In this document: positions 18,381-26,181 of the stretch, piece by piece
Layout: every line of letters starts with the position of its first letter
Numbering within the stretch: position 1 is the first letter of the stretch
Source of the DNA: an uncultured Alphaproteobacteria bacterium
GTDB lineage: Bacteria; Pseudomonadota; Alphaproteobacteria; Rhodobacterales; Rhodobacteraceae
NCBI GenBank assembly: GCA_902576905.1
Contig: CACGWW010000009.1
Coordinates: 1 to 53,718, forward strand
Direction of reading: 5' to 3'
DNA length: 53,718 nt
Made by a program: the position numbers and the translations under genes
Notes under the pieces: generated by a model
Told to the model about the DNA's origin: nothing
The model's input: the letters and a program-made list of their open reading frames with translations, nothing else
The model's database searches: none

Positions 18381-18983
18381 ATGAGTTCCGCTTTAATAAT
18401 CATAGATATGCAAAACGACTTTTGTCACGGTGGAGCACTGGCAGTGAAAGATGGTGAAAAGCTTGTAGAACCTATAAACTGTGCCCAAGAAAAATTTGAT
18501 ACAATAATTTTAACTCAAGATTGGCATCCTAAGGAACATAGCTCATTTGCGTCAAATAATAGCGCCAAAGTTTACTCAAACATAGAAATGGATTATGGCT
18601 CTCAAATTCTATGGCCTGATCACTGCATTCAAGGTTCAAGAGGAGCAAATTTTCATAAAAATTTAAATACTAATAACTCAAATCTTATTCTTAGAAAGGG
18701 ATACAATCCAAAAATTGATAGTTACTCCGCTTTTTTTGAAAATGACAAAAGTACAACCACAGGACTAGAAGGATATTTGGTAAAAAAAGAAATAAAGAGG
18801 CTTTATTTATGTGGGTTAGCTTTTGATTATTGTGTTTTTTATTCTGCGTTAGATGGGATAAATCTAGGCTTTGACGTGTTTGTTTTTCAAGATTTAACCA
18901 AAGCTATTAATCTCAACAACTCTGAGAGACTTGCAAGAAAAACGATGATTGAAAAAGGAATAAAGTTAATCAATTTTATTTAA
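18381..18983 (+). CDS. pncA: Nicotinamidase PncA
   Basis: PncA hydrolyses nicotinamide to nicotinate and ammonia for NAD salvage. The Asp-Lys-Cys catalytic triad is visible as D9 (IIIDMQNDF), K106 (LRKGYNP) and C151 (AFDYCVFYSA). The metal site is D47, H49 (TQDWHP) and H81 (WPDHC). At 200 residues it is normal for the family. It probably shares a transcript with the IalB-family gene 18 bases upstream. The nearby minus-strand sirtuin-like gene could be one source of nicotinamide. Confidence 0.96.
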   Translation: MSSALIIIDMQNDFCHGGALAVKDGEKLVEPINCAQEKFDTIILTQDWHPKEHSSFASNNSAKVYSNIEMDYGSQILWPDHCIQGSRGANFHKNLNTNNSNLILRKGYNPKIDSYSAFFENDKSTTTGLEGYLVKKEIKRLYLCGLAFDYCVFYSALDGINLGFDVFVFQDLTKAINLNNSERLARKTMIEKGIKLINFI

Positions 18984-19052
18984 AATAAAAAACCGGCAGT
19001 TGAAATCCGCTTTAAACTAATTACATTATTGTAGCAATACTTGGAGGACACC

Positions 19053-19364
19053 ATGTCGACATTTGATGAAAGAAAAGATGGCTTTGAGAATAAATTCGCA
19101 CATGAGCAAAACTTAACATTTAAAATTGAAGCATTGAGAAATAAGCTGTTAGGGGCTTGGGCTGCTGAACTTAAAGGCTTAGACGAAGATGAAACTGAAC
19201 AATATATCAAAGATGTTGTTAAGTCAGATTTCCAAGAGGCTGGAGACGAAGATGTGTTCAGAAAACTAAAAGATGACCTCGAAGGGTTAGTCGATGATCA
19301 AGACATTAGAGCAAAAATGAATGAATGTCTACAAGCTGCTAAGGATAGAGTATCAAAAAGCTAG
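19053..19364 (+). CDS. DUF1476 protein, F1-ATPase inhibitor zeta subunit
   Basis: DUF1476 proteins are the zeta subunit of alphaproteobacterial F1-ATPase, shown in Paracoccus to block ATP hydrolysis by inserting its N-terminus into the enzyme. The 103-residue, highly charged, helical product begins MSTFDERKDGFENKFAHEQ and contains RNKLLGAWAAELKGL and YIKDVVKSDFQEAGDEDV, all typical of the family. The ATG at 19053 has a strong GGAGGA seven bases upstream, so the in-frame TTG at 19041 is not the start. No ATP synthase genes are in the window. In other genomes this gene also lies away from them. Confidence 0.92.
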   Translation: MSTFDERKDGFENKFAHEQNLTFKIEALRNKLLGAWAAELKGLDEDETEQYIKDVVKSDFQEAGDEDVFRKLKDDLEGLVDDQDIRAKMNECLQAAKDRVSKS

Positions 19365-19423
19365 TCAATTGAAATTTTCACCCCTTTAGAAGATAATTAT
19401 TTTTAAATTTGTTTTTGTTAGAC

Positions 19424-19948
19424 ATGGATGCATCATCAGATTACGCCTACGCACTGCCAACATCACCTAAATCTTTATATAATTTGCTTAAAGATTTAAA
19501 AATTGAATTTAAGATTTTTGAACATCCGCCTTTATTTACTGTTTATGATGCGAAGAAATATAGAGATAATATGCATGGGTTTCATACTAAGAACTTATTC
19601 CTACGAGACAAAAAGAAAAAAAATTATTTGGTTATCGCTCACGAAGATAGCTCGATTGATCTGAGGCGATTAACTGAAAGAATAAGATCATCGAGGCTTT
19701 CTTTTGGGAGTAAAGAAAGACTTTTTGAGGAGCTTGGGGTATTTCCAGGTGCAGTAACCCCGTTAAGCGTCGTAAACAACAAAAAAAAGGATATAAATAT
19801 TTTTCTAGATGCTAAAATGTCAGGAGTAGACACAATTTTTTGTCACCCACTTGTAAATGATAGAACAATATCTTTGAGCTATAATAGCCTTTTAATTTAT
19901 TTTGATTATTTAGGTTTATCTTTCGAACCAGTAGATTTGATTTTCTAG
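19424..19948 (+). CDS. YbaK/ProX-family aminoacyl-tRNA editing protein (ProXp-ala type)
   Basis: Free-standing YbaK-fold proteins of this type clear mischarged Ala-tRNA(Pro). The 174-residue protein has FKIFEHPPLFTVYDAKKY near the N-terminus, a HTKNLFLRDKKKKNYLVIAHED core with the substrate-site Lys, RLTERIRSSRLSFGSKERLFEELGVFPGAVTPLSV, and a C-terminal FCHPLVNDRTISLS. These fit the alphaproteobacterial ProXp-ala (PrdX) group better than YbaK itself. I chose the ATG at 19424 over an upstream TTG at 19409. There is no clear ribosome binding site. Its TAG shares four bases with the stop of the convergent PanB-like gene. Confidence 0.88.
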   Translation: MDASSDYAYALPTSPKSLYNLLKDLKIEFKIFEHPPLFTVYDAKKYRDNMHGFHTKNLFLRDKKKKNYLVIAHEDSSIDLRRLTERIRSSRLSFGSKERLFEELGVFPGAVTPLSVVNNKKKDINIFLDAKMSGVDTIFCHPLVNDRTISLSYNSLLIYFDYLGLSFEPVDLIF

Positions 19949-20805
19949 CTTTTTCTTTCAAGATATTGTTTTAACTTAATAATTTCACTTTGAGACATGT
20001 TGTAGCTATGTTCTGTATCTGGAAAAGTATTAGCTTTTACTGAACTAACAAATTCTCTGAAGGCGTTTTCAGCCACATCGGCAACATTTCCAAAACGCTT
20101 AGCAAATTTTGGCTTGAATGTATTAAATCCTCCTATCAAATCATAGCCATTTAATAATTGGCAGTTTCCCGCTGCACCACCACCAATTGAAAACGTAAAT
20201 ATAGATACAGCTCTATCAACTTCGCGAGCTACCTCTGCCGGGACCGCTTCGATCTCTATTCCTACCGCACCAGCATTCTCTATAGCAATTGCATCTTCGA
20301 TAATTTTAACCGCATCTTCAGCATTTTTGCCCTGCATCTTGAAACCACCATATACGTGAACCAAATGAGGTAATAGTCCTACATGGCTCATAACGGGAAT
20401 TCCTGCTGAGGATACTGCGCTAATAATATCAGCTCTATCTTTCCCGCACTGTAATTTGACCGCATCAGCACCACTCTCTTTCATCATCTTTGAAGCATTT
20501 TTAATTGCCAAACTTTTTGTAGAATAAGAGCCATAGGGCATAGCTAAAATACAAAATGTATTCGGCGCACCTTTTCTGACAGCCTTGCAGTGTTGTATCA
20601 TCTGATCAACCGTTACTGAAAGAGTATTCTCATGACCATAGAGCGTCATTCCCAAGCTATCACCGACTCCGATTATATCGATACCAGCTGCTTCTGCCCA
20701 TTGAGCAGACAGAAATTCTCCGACTGCAACCATGGCCAAGCGTTCGTTATCAGCCTTCTTTTTCTTAAGATCTAGAATAGTGAGCTTATCTTTTTTCTTA
20801 ACCAA
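19945..20805 (-). CDS. PanB-like (ketopantoate hydroxymethyltransferase family) protein with altered metal site
   Basis: The whole 286-residue sequence aligns with PanB, which makes ketopantoate for coenzyme A: GVGDSLGMTLYGHENTLSVTVDQMI, AVRKGAPN, HVGLLPHLVHVYGGFKMQG and IEAVPAEVARE are all recognisable. However, of the Mg ligands known in E. coli PanB (D45, D84, E114), only the first is kept, as D49. The second is Ala88 (ILAMPYGSY instead of ADLPF) and the third is Gln119 (VKLQCG instead of VKIEGG). The TAYDY motif is replaced by AVGEF. True PanB activity is therefore doubtful, and it may be a paralogue with another reaction. The start is TTG with AAGGT upstream, 14 bases after the tRNA-Asp CCA. 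Confidence 0.8.
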   Translation of the reverse strand: MVKKKDKLTILDLKKKKADNERLAMVAVGEFLSAQWAEAAGIDIIGVGDSLGMTLYGHENTLSVTVDQMIQHCKAVRKGAPNTFCILAMPYGSYSTKSLAIKNASKMMKESGADAVKLQCGKDRADIISAVSSAGIPVMSHVGLLPHLVHVYGGFKMQGKNAEDAVKIIEDAIAIENAGAVGIEIEAVPAEVAREVDRAVSIFTFSIGGGAAGNCQLLNGYDLIGGFNTFKPKFAKRFGNVADVAENAFREFVSSVKANTFPDTEHSYNMSQSEIIKLKQYLERKS

Positions 20806-20819
20806 TTCTTGTACCTTAA

Positions 20820-20896
20820 TGGCGCGGTTGACGGGGCTCGAACCCGCGACCTCCGGCGTGACAGGCCGGCACTCTAACCAGCTGAGCTACAACCGC
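20820..20896 (-). tRNA. tRNA-Asp (anticodon GTC)
   Basis: Read on the minus strand, the sequence folds as a full cloverleaf. The acceptor stem is GCGGTTG/CAACCGC with discriminator G, as expected for Asp. The D arm is GCTCAGCTGGTTAGAGT. The anticodon stem is CCGGC/GCCGG around the loop CTGTCAC, giving anticodon GTC. The T arm contains GGGTTCGAGCCCC. CCA is encoded in the DNA (20820-20822). It lies 23 bases after tRNA-Val and 14 bases before the PanB-like start, so all three are probably on one primary transcript. Confidence 0.97.
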
Positions 20897-20919
20897 GCGT
20901 ATGAACATAAGTTCACAGT

Positions 20920-20995
<76 letters not shown>

Positions 20996-21061
20996 ATTAA
21001 TATTTGATTAGCCTCTTTCTATCTTAAACTCAAGAAATAATTCGCTTAAGAATCAATCAAT

Positions 21062-23461
21062 TTAGTTAGGTAGCTCAACTTCACTTGACTTTTTACTTTT
21101 AAGATTCTCGTTATTTTCATAATCAGAGAAATCCCAATCTATACTTTGTAACTTTTCTGTTAGGGCGACTCTCAAAACCTCTTCTACGGTTGTTACTGGG
21201 ATTATTTCTAGGTCGTTTTTTACGTTGTCAGGGATATCTACCAAATCCTTTGCGTTTTCTTTTGGAATTATGACAGTCTTTATTCCCCCACGTAATGCTG
21301 CAAGGAGTTTTTCTTTCAGACCTCCAATTGGCAACACATTTCCTCGAAGAGTTACCTCTCCTGTCATGGCGACATCTTTTCTTATTGGTGTCTCTGATAG
21401 CATACTTACTATTGAGGTGACCATCGCGATGCCAGCTGATGGGCCATCTTTAGGTGTAGCGCCTTCTGGAACATGCACATGTATATCGTACTTGTCAAAT
21501 AAAGTTGGAATAATACCAAACGATGGTGACCTAGAGCGCACAAAGCTCGAAGCAGCATCAATACTTTCTTTCATGACTTCACCGAGCTTTCCGGTCGATT
21601 TCATTCTACCTTTTCCAGGCAACTTTATTGCCTCAATTGAAAGAAGATCACCACCAACTTCAGTCCACGCTAGACCGGTTGCAACACCTATTTGATTTTG
21701 TTCTTCGGCTAAGCCATATTTAAATTTCTTAACTCCAAGAAGATCACTTATGTTCTTATCATCGACTTTTACAGACTTTTTCTTATCTTTAATGATATGT
21801 GTTAAAACTTTCCTGCATAATTTAGAAATTTCTCTCTCAAGATTTCTGACACCTGCTTCTCTGGTGTAATGGCGTATTATTTCATAAAGACCTTCATCCT
21901 TTAGTACAAATTCGTTTTCGTCTAAGCCATGATTATCGACTTGCTTTTTAATTAGATGTCTTTTGGCAATCTCGGCTTTTTCGTCTTCAGTATACCCAGA
22001 TAGCTGAATGACTTCCATCCTATCAAGTAGTGGTCTGGGCATGTTGAAAGTATTAGCTGTTGTAATAAACATCACATCTGACAGGTCATATTCAACTTCT
22101 AAATAGTGATCCGAGAAAGTAGAGTTTTGTTCAGGATCCAATACTTCGAGCATCGCGCTTGCGGGGTCTCCTCTAAAATCATATCCCATTTTATCTATTT
22201 CATCTAATAATATCAGTGGGTTAGATGTCTTGGCCTTTTTCATACTCTGAATGATTTTTCCAGGCATTGATCCTATATAAGTTCGTCTATGCCCCCTTAT
22301 TTCACTCTCATCTCTAACTCCGCCTAATGAGATCCTGATAAATTCCCTATTCGTTGCCTTTGCTACCGACTTTCCTAAAGAAGTTTTGCCAACGCCGGGA
22401 GGGCCTACAAGACACAATATTGGTCCCTTCAGCTTTTTACTTCGGTGTTGTACAGCTAAGTATTCAATAATTCTTTCTTTGACTTTCTTAAGACCAAAAT
22501 GGTCGTTATCCAAGATTTCTTGAGCATGATTTAGATCTGATTTTACTCTAGATTTTTTTCTCCAAGGAATAGTCAAAAGCCAATCCAAATAATTTCTCAC
22601 AACCGCTGATTCAGCTGACATCGGAGACATTGATTTCAATTTTTTTAACTCAGCAACCGCTTTTTCTTTAGCTTCTTTACTAAGTTTTGTTTTGTCTATC
22701 TTACCTTGGATCTCTGCAATTTCATCTTGCCCTTCAGGACCATCTCCTAACTCTTTTTGGATGGCTTTCATTTGCTCGTTGAGATAGTACTCACGCTGAG
22801 TTTTCTCCATCTGGTTTTTAACCCTTGTTTTAATCTTTTTTTCTACTCGTAGAACACTCAACTCACCTTGAATAACTTCAAGTATTTTCTCAAGCCTCTT
22901 CTGTACGTCAGAGATCTCAAGCAGCTCCTGTTTTTTTTCAACAGTTAAGTTAAGGTGTCCTGCAATTGAATCTGACAGCATCACGGGATCTGAAGCCTTT
23001 CTAATAGCTTCTAAGGATTCTTCCGTTATATTTTTATTAAGCTTTGAGTACCGATCAAATTCCGTTGAAACGGTCCTTCTCAATGCTTCAATCTCATCAC
23101 CCTTAAAATTGCTATCGGCAATTTCTTCACAAAATGCTTCGAGGAATTTATTTTTACTTAAAAATTCTGATATCTTCACACGATGTTTTCCCTCTATCAA
23201 AATTTTCACCGCTCCATCGGGTAGTTTTAAGACCTGCAGGACGTTGGCTATTACGCCTACGTTAAAAATATTATCTTCTCCAGGGTTATCATCTCCAGCA
23301 TCTTTTTGCGCGACAAGGAGTATTTGTTGCTCAGTTTTCATCACTTCTTCTAAGGCAAGGACCGATTTTTCTCGTCCGACGAAAAGTCGAACTATCATGT
23401 TTGGGAAAACAACGATGTCTCTTAGGGGTAAAACAGGAATAGGTGATTTTACAGCGCTCAT
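21062..23461 (-). CDS. lon: ATP-dependent protease Lon
   Basis: Lon is the cytoplasmic AAA+ serine protease that degrades misfolded proteins and selected regulators. Its 799 residues contain the N-terminal substrate domain (IPVLPLRDIVVFPNMIVRLFVGR), a coiled-coil linker (EKTQREYYLNEQMKAIQKEL), Walker A GPPGVGKTS near residue 355, the LLDEIDKM Walker B, and the protease domain with catalytic S675 (PKDGPSAGIAM) and the partner Lys in GGLKEKLLAALRGGIKTV. A strong GGAGG lies seven bases before the ATG. A heat-shock-like promoter sits just upstream. clpX, often next to lon, is not here. Confidence 0.97.
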   Translation of the reverse strand: MSAVKSPIPVLPLRDIVVFPNMIVRLFVGREKSVLALEEVMKTEQQILLVAQKDAGDDNPGEDNIFNVGVIANVLQVLKLPDGAVKILIEGKHRVKISEFLSKNKFLEAFCEEIADSNFKGDEIEALRRTVSTEFDRYSKLNKNITEESLEAIRKASDPVMLSDSIAGHLNLTVEKKQELLEISDVQKRLEKILEVIQGELSVLRVEKKIKTRVKNQMEKTQREYYLNEQMKAIQKELGDGPEGQDEIAEIQGKIDKTKLSKEAKEKAVAELKKLKSMSPMSAESAVVRNYLDWLLTIPWRKKSRVKSDLNHAQEILDNDHFGLKKVKERIIEYLAVQHRSKKLKGPILCLVGPPGVGKTSLGKSVAKATNREFIRISLGGVRDESEIRGHRRTYIGSMPGKIIQSMKKAKTSNPLILLDEIDKMGYDFRGDPASAMLEVLDPEQNSTFSDHYLEVEYDLSDVMFITTANTFNMPRPLLDRMEVIQLSGYTEDEKAEIAKRHLIKKQVDNHGLDENEFVLKDEGLYEIIRHYTREAGVRNLEREISKLCRKVLTHIIKDKKKSVKVDDKNISDLLGVKKFKYGLAEEQNQIGVATGLAWTEVGGDLLSIEAIKLPGKGRMKSTGKLGEVMKESIDAASSFVRSRSPSFGIIPTLFDKYDIHVHVPEGATPKDGPSAGIAMVTSIVSMLSETPIRKDVAMTGEVTLRGNVLPIGGLKEKLLAALRGGIKTVIIPKENAKDLVDIPDNVKNDLEIIPVTTVEEVLRVALTEKLQSIDWDFSDYENNENLKSKKSSEVELPN

Positions 23462-23487
23462 AATATCCTCCGATCTCTCACAAAAGT

Positions 23488-23517
23488 ATATATGATATAA
23501 AAATAAAGAAATTCAAG
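23488..23517 (-). promoter_or_regulatory. Possible sigma-32 (RpoH) promoter of lon
   Basis: On the minus strand the lon leader contains CTTGAAT (23517-23511), then 15 bases, then TCATATAT. This resembles the heat-shock consensus CTTGAAA - about 13-15 bases - CCCATNT, mainly in the CTTGAA half. It lies 27 bases upstream of the lon ATG. Lon is an RpoH target in other proteobacteria, which adds support. The downstream half is only a partial match, so this is tentative. Confidence 0.4.
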
Positions 23518-23559
23518 CTTAGTACGATAGAAATGTAGCTGTTTTATTTTTTTAAACTA

Positions 23560-24657
23560 TCATTTGAAAAATTTTTTAGCAAAAGCAGTAAACTCTCCAC
23601 GTTTTATGAGCTCTCTAATTTTTTTCATCAGACCCACATAGTAGTGTAAATTATGATAAGTCAGTAGCATAGATGCTAAAATCTCGTTGGAGCGAACCAG
23701 ATGACTGAGATATCCTCTAGAATAGTTAGAGCAACAATAACAAGAACAAGCTTCATCAATTGGACTATTATCCAATTGATATTGCGCATTCTTTAAATTA
23801 ATCGTTCCATTTTTAACAAAAGCTTGACCATTTCTGCCTGATCTCGTGGGAATTACACAGTCGAACATATCTACTCCTCTTAATACGGCGCCTATAATAT
23901 CACTAGGCTTACCAACACCCATCAAGTATCTAGGCCTGTCTTTAGGAAAAAAGTCTGTAGAATAATCTAAGACCTCAAACATCTTTTTTTGAGGCTCTCC
24001 AACGGCAAGACCCCCTATAGCATAACCATCAAAACCAATATCATTAAGATTACGTGAACTTTCTTCTCGTAGATCTTTAAACATTCCCCCTTGTTGAATC
24101 CCAAATAGTATGGAACCATTAGACCCTTTAAATGAGGATTTAGACCTCTCAGCCCATCGTGACGACAATTTCATACTTTTTTCTGCGACTTCTTTTTCTA
24201 CGGGAAATGGCGTACACTCATCAAAGGCCATAATGATAGTACTCTTTAATGTTTCCTGGATCATTATTGAAGCTTCAGGAGTTAGCAAAAACTTCTTGCC
24301 ATCTATATGAGAACGAAAGGTCACTCCCTTTTCATCTAGTTCCCTGAGCTTTGAAAGGCTCATTACTTGGAAACCTCCACTATCAGTGAGAATTGGACCT
24401 GACCAATTCATAAATTTATTCAAACCTCCTAACTGGTCGACTACTTTTTCTCCAGGCCTAAGCATGAGGTGATAGGTGTTGCAAAGAAGAATTTGAGCTC
24501 CGATTTTTTCAAGCGTCTCGGGAAGCATTGCCTTCACAGTTGCAGCAGTTCCAACTGGCATGAAAACGGGAGTTTCGATACAGCCCCTAGCAGTTTTTAA
24601 TAATCCAGCTCTAGACTTTCCTTCAACATGAGAAACTGAAAAGTGATTTAGTTTCAT
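23560..24657 (-). CDS. tgt: tRNA-guanine transglycosylase
   Basis: Tgt swaps guanine 34 for the queuosine precursor preQ1 in tRNAs with GUN anticodons, including the tRNA-Asp(GTC) encoded in this window. The 365-residue TIM-barrel protein shows [19 protein letters not shown], the substrate-site [20 protein letters not shown], and the catalytic Asp region [17 protein letters not shown]. The zinc site is SCYCC with a downstream His in [10 protein letters not shown]. queA and the preQ1 pathway genes are not in the window. It runs divergently from sufT. Confidence 0.96.
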   Translation of the reverse strand: MKLNHFSVSHVEGKSRAGLLKTARGCIETPVFMPVGTAATVKAMLPETLEKIGAQILLCNTYHLMLRPGEKVVDQLGGLNKFMNWSGPILTDSGGFQVMSLSKLRELDEKGVTFRSHIDGKKFLLTPEASIMIQETLKSTIIMAFDECTPFPVEKEVAEKSMKLSSRWAERSKSSFKGSNGSILFGIQQGGMFKDLREESSRNLNDIGFDGYAIGGLAVGEPQKKMFEVLDYSTDFFPKDRPRYLMGVGKPSDIIGAVLRGVDMFDCVIPTRSGRNGQAFVKNGTINLKNAQYQLDNSPIDEACSCYCCSNYSRGYLSHLVRSNEILASMLLTYHNLHYYVGLMKKIRELIKRGEFTAFAKKFFK

Positions 24658-24727
24658 TATTTAATTCCTCTTGAATTTCTGTAAGCTTGTAAATATATTA
24701 AATATCAGATAAATGGGCTGAGCAACA

Positions 24728-25105
24728 ATGTCATATAATAGTAATAATGTCGAACCAGAATATAAAGATGAAGGGCAAATATTAAAGCCATCAACTACCG
24801 AGCATCCTCTTTATGGAAAGATAGTCGACGCTTGTAAGACAGTGTATGACCCAGAGATTCCAGTAAATATTTACGATCTAGGTTTGATATATACGGTAGA
24901 GATAAGCGAAGATAATGACGCCAAGATTTCAATGTCATTAACAGCACCTGGCTGTCCAGTTGCAGGTGAAATGCCCGGATGGGTATCTGATGCCGTCAAG
25001 CCGATAGAGGGGCTTAAGTCTGTGCATGTAGAGATAGTTTGGGAGCCGCAGTGGGGAATGGAAATGATGTCCGATGAGGCTAGGTTAGAGCTAGGGTTTA
25101 TGTAA
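24728..25105 (+). CDS. sufT: SufT-like Fe-S assembly protein (MIP18/DUF59 family)
   Basis: MIP18-family proteins help mature Fe-S proteins. In alphaproteobacteria SufT sits at the end of the suf operon. The 125-residue product has a variable N-terminal tail (about 25 residues), then VYDPEIPVNIYDLGLIYTVEI, the conserved Cys motif SLTAPGCPVAGEMP, and a C-terminal VWEPQWGMEMMSDEARLELGFM, typical of SufT/PaaD-like members. It is followed six bases later by an A-type carrier gene, so sufT-sufA appears as a separate pair, with sufBCDS elsewhere. Confidence 0.92.
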   Translation: MSYNSNNVEPEYKDEGQILKPSTTEHPLYGKIVDACKTVYDPEIPVNIYDLGLIYTVEISEDNDAKISMSLTAPGCPVAGEMPGWVSDAVKPIEGLKSVHVEIVWEPQWGMEMMSDEARLELGFM

Positions 25106-25111
25106 TTTTAA

Positions 25112-25447
25112 ATGAGTAACTTTCTACACATAAGTAAATCAGCGGCTAACCATATCAGAAAGATAATGGAAAATGGTGCTGGGAAAGCATTGAGAATAGG
25201 TCTCAAGAAAGGAGGCTGCGCCGGGATGGAATATACAATGGAGTATGTAAATGAAATCTCCGATGCTGACGAGATAGTTGAAGTAGATGGCGCGAAGGTT
25301 GTAATAGCACCAACAGCTCAAATGTTTCTATTTGGAACCGAAATAGATTATGAGAGTGGGCTATTGGAGTCTGGATTTAAATTTATTAATCCTAATGTTT
25401 CAGAAACATGTGGGTGTGGAGAGTCTATAAAGTTTGATGTCAGCTGA
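25112..25447 (+). CDS. A-type iron-sulfur carrier protein (SufA/IscA family)
   Basis: A-type carriers pass Fe-S clusters to client proteins. The 111-residue protein has the three conserved ligand cysteines: GLKKGGCAGMEYTMEY (first Cys) and SETCGCGESIKF (the C-G-C pair near the C-terminus). KKGGCAGMEY is closer to SufA than to ErpA. It starts six bases after the sufT stop and tpiA follows 14 bases after its end, so the three may be co-transcribed. Distinguishing SufA from IscA needs a tree, so I leave the symbol blank. Confidence 0.92.
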   Translation: MSNFLHISKSAANHIRKIMENGAGKALRIGLKKGGCAGMEYTMEYVNEISDADEIVEVDGAKVVIAPTAQMFLFGTEIDYESGLLESGFKFINPNVSETCGCGESIKFDVS

Positions 25448-25461
25448 ATATAATTTGGACA

Positions 25462-26181
25462 ATGAAAAATAATAACAAAATTATAGCAGCTAATTGGAAA
25501 ATGAATGGATCTGAAGAACTCATGAAAGAGTTCTCGCAATTAACGCGCGCAAAACGTAACGATATAGTCATATGCCCACCATTTACGCTTTTAGATTCAG
25601 CGAAAACACTTTTACCTAGTTTTATAAAAATTGGTGCTCAAAATTGTAGCGAGGAAGAGAAAGGCGCTTTTACAGGAGAAATTTCAGCATCAATGCTGCA
25701 AGAGAAAAGCGTGTCACACGTTCTGATAGGACACTCTGAGCGTCGAACTTTATTTAACGAGACTGATGATATGATCCATAAGAAAGTTAGGGCGGCAATT
25801 AAGAGTAAACTTACCCCTATAGTCTGTATTGGCGAAACACTTTCAGAAAAGGAAGCCAACAAAACATTACAAGTACTTGATAGTCAAATCAATGGATCGC
25901 TAGCCAAGATTGAACCTAACGTACAAGTGATAGTTGCGTATGAACCTGTTTGGGCAATAGGAACTGGATTGACACCTGATGAGAATGAAATAAAAGAAAC
26001 TCACCTGTACATCAAAACAAAACTTAATCAACATTTTAATACTGATATCCCCATTTTATATGGTGGATCAGCTAATTCAGAAAACTGTAGTCAAATAATT
26101 TCAATAGACAATGTTGGAGGCTTGCTCGTAGGTGGAGCCTCGCTAAAAAAGCACGATTTTAATGCAATCTGTAACTGTTAA
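25462..26181 (+). CDS. tpiA: Triosephosphate isomerase
   Basis: TpiA interconverts dihydroxyacetone phosphate and glyceraldehyde 3-phosphate. The catalytic residues are all visible: K13 (AANWKMNG), H91 (LIGHSERR) and E161 (YEPVWAIGTG). The phosphate-gripping segments YGGSANSEN and GGLLVGGASL close the barrel. At 239 residues it is slightly short but complete. Its stop directly abuts the stop of the convergent MttB-family gene, with no spacer. Confidence 0.97.
   Translation: MKNNNKIIAANWKMNGSEELMKEFSQLTRAKRNDIVICPPFTLLDSAKTLLPSFIKIGAQNCSEEEKGAFTGEISASMLQEKSVSHVLIGHSERRTLFNETDDMIHKKVRAAIKSKLTPIVCIGETLSEKEANKTLQVLDSQINGSLAKIEPNVQVIVAYEPVWAIGTGLTPDENEIKETHLYIKTKLNQHFNTDIPILYGGSANSENCSQIISIDNVGGLLVGGASLKKHDFNAICNC

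Noticed and set aside
21225-21695. 156-codon open frame antisense to lon
   Set aside because: It is a shadow of the strongly conserved lon protease domain, with no ribosome site and no recognisable protein features.
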